A stretch of 64,000 nucleotides of DNA, from positions 1 to 64,000 of the forward strand of contig JABUFB010000009.1 of NCBI GenBank assembly GCA_013314775.1, given 5' to 3'. Position 1 is the stretch's first letter, and every line of letters begins with the position of its first letter. The notes under the pieces were generated by a model, which ran no database searches, was not told the origin of the DNA, and worked only from the letters and a program-made list of their open reading frames with translations. A program made the position numbers and the translations under genes. Source of the stretch: Armatimonadota bacterium (lineage in GTDB: Bacteria; Armatimonadota; Zipacnadia; Zipacnadales; JABUFB01). Below, in pieces: positions 14,862 to 22,676 of the stretch.

Positions 14862-16792
14862 AATCCTATCGGGGCTTGCGGGTCATCAGGCGCAGCATCC
14901 GGCCGAGCGCCTGCCCCGCAGACTTCGAGACACGCCCGCTCAATACCTTTCGCGTCAATCCCGCACTGGCCACGCAAGTCGTCGGTCTGACCGTGGGGCA
15001 CGAAGCCGTCGGGAAGACCCAACCTCCGAACCGCCGCAGTATGCACCCCGGCGTCTGCGAGACACTCGCACACCGCTGCGCCGAACCCGCCGATGAGGCA
15101 GCCCTCCTCCACAGTCACCAGCTTGCCCACCTCGGCGGCCAGCCGGTATACGAGTTCCTGGTCAAGCGGCTTCACGAACCGCATGTTCACAACGGTCGCC
15201 TCAATGCCCCGCGCCGCCAGCGCTCTCGCCGCCTCCATCGCCGCTGACACCTGAGGCCCCAGGGCCAGGATCGCCACATCCTTGCCTTCGCGCAGCACCT
15301 TCGCCTTACCCAGTTCCAGCGCGGTCGGAGGGCGATCGTACCCGCAGCCCTCGCCGCAACCCCGGGGATAGCGGATGCTAGCGGGCCCGTCCAGTTGCAG
15401 CGCGGTGAGCAGCATGTCACGCAGTTCGGACTCGTCGGCGGGAACCATCTCCACCATTCCCGGCGCGTGGCGCATGTAGGCAATGTCGAAGGCACCGTGA
15501 TGCGTGGGCCCGTCATCGCCCACGATCCCCGCGCGGTCCATGCAGAACACCACCGGTAGCTTCTGCAGGGCCACGTCGTGCAGGATCTGGTCATACGAAC
15601 GCTGCAAGAAGGAGGAGTAGATCGCCACTACGGGCCGCATCCCCGCCGCCGCAAGACCGGCCGCGAAGGTCACCGCATGCTCCTCGGCCATGCCCACGTC
15701 CAGGCAACGGTCCGGAAACCGCTGGCGGAAGCACTGCAGCCCGGTCCCGTCGATCATCGCCGCCGAAATGGCCACGATCCGGTCGTCCTGCTCCGCCAGT
15801 TCGGACAGGGTCTCGCCGAAAACGTCGCTGTACGTCGCAGGGCCCTCGCGCGGCGCGCACTTACCGTTTTCGATGTTGAAAGGTCGGGTGCCGTGGAACC
15901 TGCTGGGATCCTCTTCAGCCGGTGGATAGCCCCGCCCTTTTTTCGTGTGCACATGCACCAGCACCGGCCCGCTGAGCTTGAAGGCCTGCTCGAACACCGC
16001 CAGAAGCTGGCTCATGTCATGCCCGTCAATCGGACCGAGATACGTGAACCCGAACTCCTCGAAGAGCATCCCAGGGACCACGAGCTGCTTCAGGCCATCG
16101 CGGAACCGGTCCATCGCTTCGAGCATCGCATCGCCCAGCGGCAGGCGCTCCAGCATGCGCGACACATCACGCCGCGCCTGCCGAATTGCGGGCTCCACAA
16201 TCCCCGCGCGGATGCGGGCCAGGTATGCCGACATCCCGCCCACATTGCGGCTGATGCTCATCTCGTTATCGTTGAGCACCACTACGAGGTTGGTCCGCCG
16301 GGCACCCGCCTGGTTCAGGGCTTCCAGCGCAAGGCCGCCCGTCAGCGCGCCGTCGCCGATGACCGCGACGATCTTCTCATCCCCGCCGCGCAGGTCCCGC
16401 GCTTCCGCGAAACCCAGAGCCGCGGAGATCGAAGTACTGCCATGGCCAGTTCCGAAGGCGTCGTGCGGGCTTTCGTCGCGGCGCGGAAAACCCGACAGGC
16501 CGCCGGGCTGTCGAACCGTGTGAAATTGCTCGCGCCGGCCTGTGATCAGCTTGTGGGTATAGCACTGGTGCCCCACGTCCCAGATCAGCCGGTCACGGGG
16601 GGAATCCAGACAGCGGTGAAGGGCGATGGTGAGTTCCACTGCACCCAGGCTGGGCGCCAGGTGGCCCCCGGTGGCCGCAGTGGTCTCGATGATCCGCTGG
16701 CGACATTCAGCCGCAAGCTCCACCAGTTCCGACCGGCTGAGCCGCTTCAGGTCGCGCGGTGAATCGATCTGGTCCAGATACTTGGTTGCCAT
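14858..16792 (-). CDS. dxs: 1-deoxy-D-xylulose-5-phosphate synthase
   Basis: 644 residues, usual length. First step of the MEP isoprenoid pathway: pyruvate plus glyceraldehyde-3-phosphate to DXP, TPP-dependent. Seen motifs: IWDVGHQCYTHKLITGR, GTGHGSTSISAALG, the TPP site GDGALTGGLALEALNQ, the linker GPIDGHD, and the second-domain block DRAGIVGDDGPTHHGAFDI. It is 43 nt downstream of xseB and overlaps the TPR gene by ATGA. No ispA is found beside it, unlike the Firmicutes arrangement. Confidence 0.97.
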   Translation of the reverse strand: MATKYLDQIDSPRDLKRLSRSELVELAAECRQRIIETTAATGGHLAPSLGAVELTIALHRCLDSPRDRLIWDVGHQCYTHKLITGRREQFHTVRQPGGLSGFPRRDESPHDAFGTGHGSTSISAALGFAEARDLRGGDEKIVAVIGDGALTGGLALEALNQAGARRTNLVVVLNDNEMSISRNVGGMSAYLARIRAGIVEPAIRQARRDVSRMLERLPLGDAMLEAMDRFRDGLKQLVVPGMLFEEFGFTYLGPIDGHDMSQLLAVFEQAFKLSGPVLVHVHTKKGRGYPPAEEDPSRFHGTRPFNIENGKCAPREGPATYSDVFGETLSELAEQDDRIVAISAAMIDGTGLQCFRQRFPDRCLDVGMAEEHAVTFAAGLAAAGMRPVVAIYSSFLQRSYDQILHDVALQKLPVVFCMDRAGIVGDDGPTHHGAFDIAYMRHAPGMVEMVPADESELRDMLLTALQLDGPASIRYPRGCGEGCGYDRPPTALELGKAKVLREGKDVAILALGPQVSAAMEAARALAARGIEATVVNMRFVKPLDQELVYRLAAEVGKLVTVEEGCLIGGFGAAVCECLADAGVHTAAVRRLGLPDGFVPHGQTDDLRGQCGIDAKGIERACLEVCGAGARPDAAPDDPQAPIGL

Positions 16793-16835
16793 GCTCTCAG
16801 TCCGGTGTCGCGTACGTGCCCCGACCGCTCGGGGT

Positions 16836-17096
16836 CTACTGGAAGGGATCGTCTTCGTCGGCCTGAAGGTCGATCTGGGGCTCCATCTCGGCGCAGTACT
16901 GCTCGACGACCGCTTCCGCCTCGGTGAGCAGCCGGACGCACAGGTCCTTCAGCGCCATGCCCTCCTGGAACAGCCGCATCGACTCGTCCAGCGGCAGATC
17001 GCCCCCGTCCAACCGGGCCACAATTTCTTCCAGCCGGGCAAGGGCCTGCTCGAAGCTCATCTCTGCGCTCTCAGCCATCTCTGCATCTCCCGGCAC
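16836..17096 (-). CDS. xseB: Exodeoxyribonuclease VII small subunit
   Basis: 86 residues, with [20 protein letters not shown] and [16 protein letters not shown], the helical hairpin typical of XseB; several small subunits bind each XseA. The family core starts at MSFEQA (residue 13), so MAESAEM at 17078 or the first ATG are both possible starts. The acidic C-terminal tail is longer than usual. It lies between xseA and dxs, as in Firmicutes; a 179-nt spacer to xseA shows no gene or RNA that I can support. Confidence 0.92.
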   Translation of the reverse strand: MPGDAEMAESAEMSFEQALARLEEIVARLDGGDLPLDESMRLFQEGMALKDLCVRLLTEAEAVVEQYCAEMEPQIDLQADEDDPFQ

Positions 17097-17275
17097 TGGT
17101 CAGTCTGCTCTCTTGCCCACTGCTCGTACGAGCTCCGCGCACTGGACGTGGATGAGACCCCGTACTTGATCCCCGATGCTGCCGCAATGTTGCCCTTGCG
17201 ACGTCTCCACCGCCAAAGGCATCACGCCGCCGTCCACCCAACGAGGTCAGGTCTCGCACCTGCGAAAAGCTGATT

Positions 17276-18526
17276 TCACTCTGCCGCCGGCCGGTGCCCC
17301 TTGACGGTGCCCAGCAGGTCTCCGTCCCCTACCATGACCTCGATATCTTGCCCCACTGGCGCATCTGCCAGCCGCCGCACCAGACTCCCGTCCGGGAGCG
17401 TGCAGATCGCGTACCCGCGCTGCACCACCGCCGTCGGGTTCATAGCCGCCAATGCTACCGACACCCGTTCCAGTCGGTGAGCCAGACGCTCCAACCGAGC
17501 CCGCTGCGCGCTCTCAATCCCCCGGATCGCCTCGTCCAATCGCTGCTCGCGCTGCTCCAGCAGCGCCCGCGGCCTCTGGAGCAATGGGTGCCCCGCCAGC
17601 GCCCGGAAACGCCCTTGCTTGCGCTCCAACTGCGCCCCAAGCGCCGCCCGTAGCCGCTGCGCCACAACTCCCAGGCTGGCCAGCAACTCGCGTGAGTCGG
17701 GCGTCACCATCTCCGCCGCCATAGACGGCGTCGCGGCACGGGCATCCGCCACGTAGTCGGCCAGCGTGAAATCTGTCTCGTGGCCCACCGCGCTGACCAC
17801 CGGCTTGTGGCAGGCGAAAATCGCGCGCACCACAGGCTCCAGGTTGAATGCCCACAAGTCTTCAGTGGACCCGCCGCCGCGACCGACGATGATCACGTCT
17901 ACATCGTCCATACCATCCGCAATCTGCAGAGAACGAACAATGCTGGCGCAGGCCTCGTCCCCCTGGACGATGGTGGGAATCACCACGATCCGCGCCGGTG
18001 GATAGCGCCGCGCCAGAATGCTCGTGATGTCCCGCACGGCAGCTCCCGTGGGCGATGTACAGACTGCCACCGCCTTCGGAAACCGCGGCAGTTCGCGCTT
18101 GCGCGACGGGTCGAACAGGCCTTCGGCTTCGAGTTGCGCCCGCAGAATTTCCAGCGCCGCGGCAAGCTCCCCCACACCGTCGGGCCGCATGAACCGGACG
18201 ACCAGCTGGTACTTGCCGCCCCTCTCATAGACGCTGATACTGCCGCCCACCACCACACGGTCGCCGTCTTTCGGGTCGAACCGCAGGCCGGACGCGGCTC
18301 CGCGGAAACAAACGCACCCCAGTTGGCTCGACTCATCTTTCAGCGAAAAGTACAGGTGCCCCGCCGTCGACCGGGTAAAGTTCGAAATCTCGCCGCGCAC
18401 AATCACATTCTGCAGGAACTCGTCACGGTCCAGCAGATGCTTCAGGTAAGCGGTGATCTCGCGAACTGACAGGATCCCGTCGCTTCCAGGCCTTGTCGGC
18501 TCGAGAGGCAATCCATCAGGACCCAC
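17276..18526 (-). CDS. xseA: Exodeoxyribonuclease VII large subunit
   Basis: 416 residues. An N-terminal OB-fold (VIVRGEISNFTRSTAGHLYF, SSQLGCVCFRG) is followed by the catalytic domain with PTGAAVRDI, VIIVGRGGGSTEDLWAFN and VVSAVGHETDFTLADYVAD. Degrades single-stranded DNA from either end together with XseB. The first residues before ILSVREITAYLK are longer than usual, and the start overlaps the end of the small gene 18516..18710 by 11 nt. Belongs to the conserved nusB-xseA-xseB block. Confidence 0.95.
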   Translation of the reverse strand: MGPDGLPLEPTRPGSDGILSVREITAYLKHLLDRDEFLQNVIVRGEISNFTRSTAGHLYFSLKDESSQLGCVCFRGAASGLRFDPKDGDRVVVGGSISVYERGGKYQLVVRFMRPDGVGELAAALEILRAQLEAEGLFDPSRKRELPRFPKAVAVCTSPTGAAVRDITSILARRYPPARIVVIPTIVQGDEACASIVRSLQIADGMDDVDVIIVGRGGGSTEDLWAFNLEPVVRAIFACHKPVVSAVGHETDFTLADYVADARAATPSMAAEMVTPDSRELLASLGVVAQRLRAALGAQLERKQGRFRALAGHPLLQRPRALLEQREQRLDEAIRGIESAQRARLERLAHRLERVSVALAAMNPTAVVQRGYAICTLPDGSLVRRLADAPVGQDIEVMVGDGDLLGTVKGHRPAAE

Positions 18527-18710
18527 GTTGCCGTCGCTCCAGTTGCTCGACGCGATCTTCGAGTTCCCTGACCCGCCGCAAGAGCTCTCCGGGACTGGTC
18601 TCGAAAGGCTCGCGCCCGCGCAGGCCGGCCATGGTGGTCAACATCAGCCAGGCGATAAGCGCCAGGCAGACGACGGTCCCTGCGATGACCATCAGCACTT
18701 GCAGGTTCAT
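18516..18710 (-). CDS. Small single-pass membrane protein with coiled-coil tail
   Basis: 64 residues. One N-terminal membrane helix (LMVIAGTVVCLALIAWLMLT) and then a charged heptad-like segment ELLRRVRELEDRVEQLERRQ. No family is recognised. It lies between nusB (25 nt upstream) and xseA (11 nt overlap) on the same strand, so it is very likely translated as part of this operon. The topology resembles small scaffold or divisome-type proteins, but that is only a shape comparison. Confidence 0.65.
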   Translation of the reverse strand: MNLQVLMVIAGTVVCLALIAWLMLTTMAGLRGREPFETSPGELLRRVRELEDRVEQLERRQRGS

Positions 18711-18735
18711 ACGTCTCGCCTCCGCAAGGCACTCA

Positions 18736-19266
18736 TCACTGAGCGTCGGCGATCAGCTTCTCGCGCCGCGCATATGCTCCGAGAATACCGTTCACGAATT
18801 TCCCCGACTCGGGCGTCCCGTAGGTCTTGGCCAGCTCCACGGCCTCGTTGATCGCCGCGCTGGTGGGCACGTCGGGCAGGTGTCGCAGTTCCGCGAGGGC
18901 CATGCGCAGGATGTTCCGATCAATCCCCGGCATGCGGTCGATGGCCCAGTCATGGGACAACTCATTGATGATCTGGTCGATGACTTTCGCGTCCCGGAAA
19001 TAGGCTTCGAAAAGTCTGCGCCCGAAGTCTTCGATCTCAACCCGCAGCTTCTGGCGTTCCTCCAGCGCCATCTGCCACTGCTCGAAGAACATGTCCAGCG
19101 TCTCATCAGCGCCGATGATGGCCCCGCCGGCATTCAGACCACCCACATCGGCCATGAACAGCAGACCCAGGGCGAACTCCCGTCCCTTGCGGCGTGCTCC
19201 CCCTTTGCTCGCAATGTCCCCTTGCGGCGTCTTCGGCTCACTCCTGCGGCGTCCCCGATCCGGCAT
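18736..19266 (-). CDS. nusB: Transcription antitermination factor NusB
   Basis: 176 residues, longer than the common 140-150 because of a basic N-terminal extension of about 25 residues before ARRKGREFALGLLFM. The helical NusB core is visible in FDRN-like blocks: DWAIDRMPGIDRNILRMALA, LPDVPTSAAINEAVELAKTY and GKFVNGILGAYAR. Acts with NusE/S10 on boxA RNA in rRNA antitermination. It follows accC by 8 nt, matching the accC-nusB order of Firmicutes without the intervening Asp23 gene. Confidence 0.94.
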   Translation of the reverse strand: MPDRGRRRSEPKTPQGDIASKGGARRKGREFALGLLFMADVGGLNAGGAIIGADETLDMFFEQWQMALEERQKLRVEIEDFGRRLFEAYFRDAKVIDQIINELSHDWAIDRMPGIDRNILRMALAELRHLPDVPTSAAINEAVELAKTYGTPESGKFVNGILGAYARREKLIADAQ

Positions 19267-19274
19267 GAAACCCC

Positions 19275-20621
19275 TCAGTTTCCCTGTGTCATCTTCTCGA
19301 TGAAGCTGGTATCTGTCTCGCCCCTCTGGAAGCTCTCGACAGCGAGGGCGCGCAGATGGAACGGAATGGTGGTCTTGACGCCCTCGATCTGCATGCCGCG
19401 CAGGGCCGCCTGCATGCGGGCAATCGCCCGCGGGCGGTCCTCCGCCCAGCAGATGACCTTCGCGATCATCGGGTCATAGTACGGCGGGATAGTAGAGCCC
19501 CCGCCCACGCCACTGTCCACGCGGATGCCGGGTCCAACCGGCATGGACCAGCGCTCGATCTTCCCCGGTGATGGTCGGAAGCCGTCGTCTCCGTCAGCCG
19601 CGAGGATACGGCACTCAATGGCATGACCGTTGAACCAGATGCTGCCCTGCTCACAACTGAGTTTCTCGCCGCTGGCCACGCGTAGCTGCTCGCGCGCAAT
19701 GTCCACGCCGGTGAGCATCTCGGTGACAGGGTGTTCCACCTGAATCCGGGTGTTCATCTCCAGGAAGTAGAACTTGCCCTTCTTGTCCATGAGAAATTCT
19801 ACAGTGCCCGCGCCCACATAGCCAACGGTGCGGGCCGCTTTCACCGCGGCTTCTCCCAGCTTGCGTCGCGTGGCGCTGTTTACGGCCGGTGACGGTGCTT
19901 CCTCGATGAGTTTCTGCTTGCGGTGCTGGACCGAGCAGTCGCGTTCACCCAGATGCACCACGTTGCCGTGAGTGTCCGCCAGAACCTGAACCTCGATGTG
20001 CCGTGGGTGGATCAGGCACTTTTCTATGTACACTTCGCCGCTGCCGAAAGCCGCTCGCGCCTCAGACCGCGCCTGCTCCAGCTGGGTCGCCAGATCAGCC
20101 GGATCATGGACCTCACGGATACCCCGTCCACCGCCACCCAGCGCGGCCTTGATCATCACCGGGTAACCCAGCTGTTCGGCAATCTCCCGCGCATCTCTGA
20201 CGTTGCCCACGGGCTCCTGCGTCCCCGGAATCACCGGCACCCCCGCGGCCTGCATGGCCCGCCGCGCTTCGCTCTTGTTGCCCATCCGCGCGATCACGTG
20301 AGACGGTGGGCCAATGAACACGATCCCGCTGGCCTCGCAGATCTCCGCGAAACTCGTGACTTCCGACAGGAAGCCGTAGCCGGGGTGGATAGCCTGCGCG
20401 CCGGTGATCTTGGCCGCGCTGATGATATTGGCGAAGTTGAGGTAGCTCTCGCGGGGTGGAGGCGGTCCGATGCAGACCGCCTCGTCGGCGAGACGGGTGT
20501 GCAGGGAATCCTTGTCCGCCTCGGAGTAGACCGCGACCGTAGCGATCTTCAACTCCCGACAGGCCTGGAAGATACGACAGGCAATTTCGCCACGGTTTGC
20601 GACCAATACTTTGTCAAACAT
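19275..20621 (-). CDS. accC: Acetyl-CoA carboxylase, biotin carboxylase subunit
   Basis: 448 residues, usual length. ATP-dependent carboxylation of biotin on the carrier protein. Seen: VLVANRGEIACRIFQACREL at the N-terminus, the ATP-grasp glycine-rich loop GGGGRGIREV, ERDCSVQHRKQKLIEEAPSP, and the catalytic EMNTRIQVEHPVTEM. All look intact. Its usual partner AccB is two genes upstream, with a pseudopilin-like gene between. No carboxyltransferase subunit is in the window. Confidence 0.97.
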   Translation of the reverse strand: MFDKVLVANRGEIACRIFQACRELKIATVAVYSEADKDSLHTRLADEAVCIGPPPPRESYLNFANIISAAKITGAQAIHPGYGFLSEVTSFAEICEASGIVFIGPPSHVIARMGNKSEARRAMQAAGVPVIPGTQEPVGNVRDAREIAEQLGYPVMIKAALGGGGRGIREVHDPADLATQLEQARSEARAAFGSGEVYIEKCLIHPRHIEVQVLADTHGNVVHLGERDCSVQHRKQKLIEEAPSPAVNSATRRKLGEAAVKAARTVGYVGAGTVEFLMDKKGKFYFLEMNTRIQVEHPVTEMLTGVDIAREQLRVASGEKLSCEQGSIWFNGHAIECRILAADGDDGFRPSPGKIERWSMPVGPGIRVDSGVGGGSTIPPYYDPMIAKVICWAEDRPRAIARMQAALRGMQIEGVKTTIPFHLRALAVESFQRGETDTSFIEKMTQGN

Positions 20622-20662
20622 GCACGTCTCCTGCCAGGGGGCGCATTCTCTCGGGGTAGAGT

Positions 20663-21010
20663 TCAGTAGGTCTCGTGCCCGGGAGTTGTGCAGCGAACGC
20701 TCCCGGTTAAAGGGTCATACGTATACGGTTTGCCGCTGACTGGGCACCTGCTCATGCTGTTGTTCGGGTCCAGCGCGGCGGGATACTGTCCGTCCTCGGC
20801 CACCTTCATCTGGATCGTCATGCGAAGCTGGTTCAGGTTGTTGGCGCATTCCACGCCCCGGGCTTTGTCCGTCGCGGCCTTTGGCATGGACTTGCCGTCC
20901 TCACCACCGACAGACCGCCGGAAAAGCCCGAGATAGGCACCGGCCAGAAGCACGATGATGACCACGACGACAATGACCTCGATGAACAACGAGCCCCGCC
21001 GGTCACTCAT
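20663..21010 (-). CDS. Pseudopilin-like protein (type IV prepilin signal)
   Basis: 115 residues. The N-terminus MSDRRGSLFIEVIVVVVIIV fits a class III prepilin signal: short basic leader, Gly as cleavage point, Glu at position +5 and a hydrophobic helix. Position +1 is Ser rather than the usual Phe. The rest includes CANNLNQLRMTIQMKVAEDG QYP-like sequence, as in pseudopilins and DUF1559-type proteins, and a small CPVSGKPYTYDPLTG domain with two Cys. Probably cleaved by prepilin peptidase and held in the inner membrane. It lies between accB (6 nt) and accC (about 40 nt), an odd location for this protein class. Confidence 0.75.
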   Translation of the reverse strand: MSDRRGSLFIEVIVVVVIIVLLAGAYLGLFRRSVGGEDGKSMPKAATDKARGVECANNLNQLRMTIQMKVAEDGQYPAALDPNNSMSRCPVSGKPYTYDPLTGSVRCTTPGHETY

Positions 21011-21016
21011 CGCGGC

Positions 21017-21475
21017 CTACCTCTGCTTCGTGCGGATCCTGATCAGCGGAGTTCCCCACTCCACCGACTGCCCGTCTTCGGCAAGGTGCTCAATGACGTC
21101 TCCGGCTTCCGGAGCCGGCACCACGGTGATCTTGCCCAGTGCCTCGATGGTCGCGATCGGAGCATCCGCCTGCACCGTGTCGCCGATGTTCACCAGCGGC
21201 GGCTGCCCGGGCCCTTTGCCCCGGTAGAACCGGCCCACGAGCCGAGCCCTGACCACCAGGTCATCGGGCGCGGCCGCCTTTGGGGCATCGGCAACCGAAG
21301 CCGCCTCAATCGATCCCTGATCCCCACGCGACGGTGCGGGAACATGCACTGTCGGCGAGACCACCGGCGCCCGGCGCACCCGGATGTAAAGGCCCTCCTC
21401 GCGCACCGCAAGCTCCATGGCGGAGGAGTTCTTGAGCATCGCAATGACCTGTTCCACGCGCTCGCGGTCGATCAT
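21017..21475 (-). CDS. accB: AccB-like biotinyl/lipoyl-domain protein with atypical biotin site
   Basis: 152 residues. N-terminal helix (IAMLKNSSAMELAVREEGLY), Pro/Ala-rich linker, and C-terminal barrel RFYRGKGPGQPPLVNIGDTV with EDGQSVEWGTPLIRI, exactly as in biotin carboxyl carrier proteins. The biotinylation turn, however, reads IEALGKITVV where the family has EAMKM: Gly occupies the usual Lys position and Lys comes one residue later. Biotinylation is therefore uncertain. The start overlaps the efp stop as ATGA. The context efp-accB-accC supports an acetyl-CoA carboxylase role, but a non-biotinylated or differently modified carrier is possible. Confidence 0.85.
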   Translation of the reverse strand: MIDRERVEQVIAMLKNSSAMELAVREEGLYIRVRRAPVVSPTVHVPAPSRGDQGSIEAASVADAPKAAAPDDLVVRARLVGRFYRGKGPGQPPLVNIGDTVQADAPIATIEALGKITVVPAPEAGDVIEHLAEDGQSVEWGTPLIRIRTKQR

Positions 21476-22029
21476 GCTCGCTCGACATACTCCCCGCTGC
21501 GGGTATCCACCTTGATCTTTGTACCGACTTCGATGAACAACGGCACTGTGACGGTGGCGCCGCCCTCGATGACTGCGGGCTTGCTGCCGCCGCTGGCGGT
21601 GTCGCCGCGCAGGCCGGGCTCAGTCTGGATAACCTCGCGGATCACCGTATTGGCGACTTCAAGACCGATCAGCTCGCCCTCGTACGTCACCAGCTGGACA
21701 TCCTCGCCATCCTTGAGCCACTTGGCCAGTTCGCCAACCTGGTCGGCGGTGAGCTCGATCTGCTCATACGAATCGTTGTCCATGAAATAGTACGTATTCG
21801 CGGCGCTATACAGGTACTGATAGTCCTTGCGCTCCACGTGGGCGCGTTCTACCTTCTCGCCGGAACGGAAAGTCTTGGCGAACACATTGCCGGTCTTGAT
21901 GTCGCGAAGCCGAGTTCGCACCACTGCCTGGCCCTTGCCGGGCTTGTGGTGTTCGCTGGAGATAATCTGGTAAACGTGACCATCCAGTTCGATGGTCAGA
22001 CCGGGCTTGAAATCTTGCGTCGAGACCAA
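21472..22029 (-). CDS. efp: Elongation factor P
   Basis: 185 residues from a TTG at 22029, chosen because AGAGGTG lies 6 nt upstream and the product then begins MVSTQDFKPGLTIELDG like other EF-Ps; a GTG at 22038 overlaps that binding site. EF-P relieves ribosome stalling at polyproline. The tip loop reads EHHKPGKGQAVVRTRL with Lys at the usual modified position. Conserved signature AANTYYFMDNDSYEQIEL and the C-terminal TRSGEYVERA are present. First gene of the operon behind the promoter at 22147..22175. Confidence 0.95.
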   Translation of the reverse strand: MVSTQDFKPGLTIELDGHVYQIISSEHHKPGKGQAVVRTRLRDIKTGNVFAKTFRSGEKVERAHVERKDYQYLYSAANTYYFMDNDSYEQIELTADQVGELAKWLKDGEDVQLVTYEGELIGLEVANTVIREVIQTEPGLRGDTASGGSKPAVIEGGATVTVPLFIEVGTKIKVDTRSGEYVERA

Positions 22030-22146
22030 ACATATCACCTCTTGCCGGGCTGACGTATCCTGGCTGCGCCGGCTCTTCGGTCCCTGTGTGGGAATGCCGC
22101 GATCGGCCCGCGAAAAGGCGCGCCGACGACTGCTCTGACCGAAGCG

Positions 22147-22175
22147 AGTTTACACGATAAGAACGGCGAAGTCAA
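22147..22175 (-). promoter_or_regulatory. Predicted sigma-70 promoter of the efp operon
   Basis: On the minus strand TTGACT (22175..22170), a 17-nt spacer and TAAACT (22152..22147). The transcript would start near 22140 with a leader of about 110 nt before the efp start. Together with the terminator at 22340..22358 it separates the aroQ-peptidase transcript from the efp-accB-accC transcript. Confidence 0.55.
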
Positions 22176-22339
22176 AGCCAAGGGACTGGCCAGGACCATC
22201 AGTTTTGTGGGATGCGTTCCTGTCTCGTGTCTGGCCGGCACCCGGTGCCCGTTGCGTCGGAGCCGTGCCGTGTGCTGTCAGGCTCCGGCAGGAGCCGTCC
22301 GCATCTAGCCCCCGGCGGAGGTCGGAGGATTCCGGCGCC

Positions 22340-22358
22340 AAAAAAGGGCCGCAGGCCC
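22340..22358 (-). terminator. Rho-independent terminator downstream of the M24 peptidase
   Basis: On the minus strand a 5-bp GC stem GGGCC-TGC-GGCCC is followed by TTTTTT. It lies about 320 nt after the peptidase stop and before the efp promoter, so it likely ends the glycan-aroQ-peptidase transcript. Confidence 0.6.
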
Positions 22359-22440
22359 GAAGGGGCGGCCGGACCCGATGCGCGGGCAACGGTCGGTCGC
22401 CCTCGTTCAGGGGCTCAAAGCGTAACGTGGGACGGGAATC

Positions 22441-22494
22441 CGGGGGCTTCTGCCCCCGGCTACAGGCTGCCACCCGCTTCGCGGGCTGTGGGGC
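22441..22494 (-). repeat. Intergenic hairpin repeat, copy 1
   Basis: In minus-strand orientation: CACAGCCCGCGAAGCGGG, then TGGCAGCCTGTAGCCGG and GGGGCAGAAGCCC. A closely matching copy lies at 58616..58663 on the plus strand (few substitutions over about 48 bases). Each copy can fold into two small GC hairpins. REP-like behaviour is inferred. Confidence 0.6.
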
Positions 22495-22676
22495 AAAAGG
22501 CCCACCGGCGAGATGCCGGCACGCTATCAACACCTTTGGCTTGCTGAGCGAATCCCAGACAGACAAAGCCCGCGGTCTCGGTGGGACCAGACACCCTCGA
22601 GCGAGGGATCAACTGACGCGCAGATGCCTGGACCTCACGGTACCCCTGACGGACTTGACCAGCGCACCTTTGTCGA

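Larger units (their letters stand above)
22030..22676. other. Intergenic region between efp and the M24 peptidase
   Basis: About 650 bases with no supported gene. It holds the efp promoter (22147..22175), a minus-strand terminator (22340..22358) and a hairpin-rich repeat copy (22441..22494). Open frames on both strands are GC-driven and without ribosome binding sites. Confidence 0.6.

Noticed and set aside
15578-16762. 394-codon plus-strand frame opposite dxs
   Set aside because: dxs on the other strand has all its catalytic motifs; the shadow has none.
17097-17275. Small gene or RNA between xseB and xseA
   Set aside because: The only open frame is Arg/Gly-rich without a ribosome binding site; no tRNA or hairpin-terminator unit seen.
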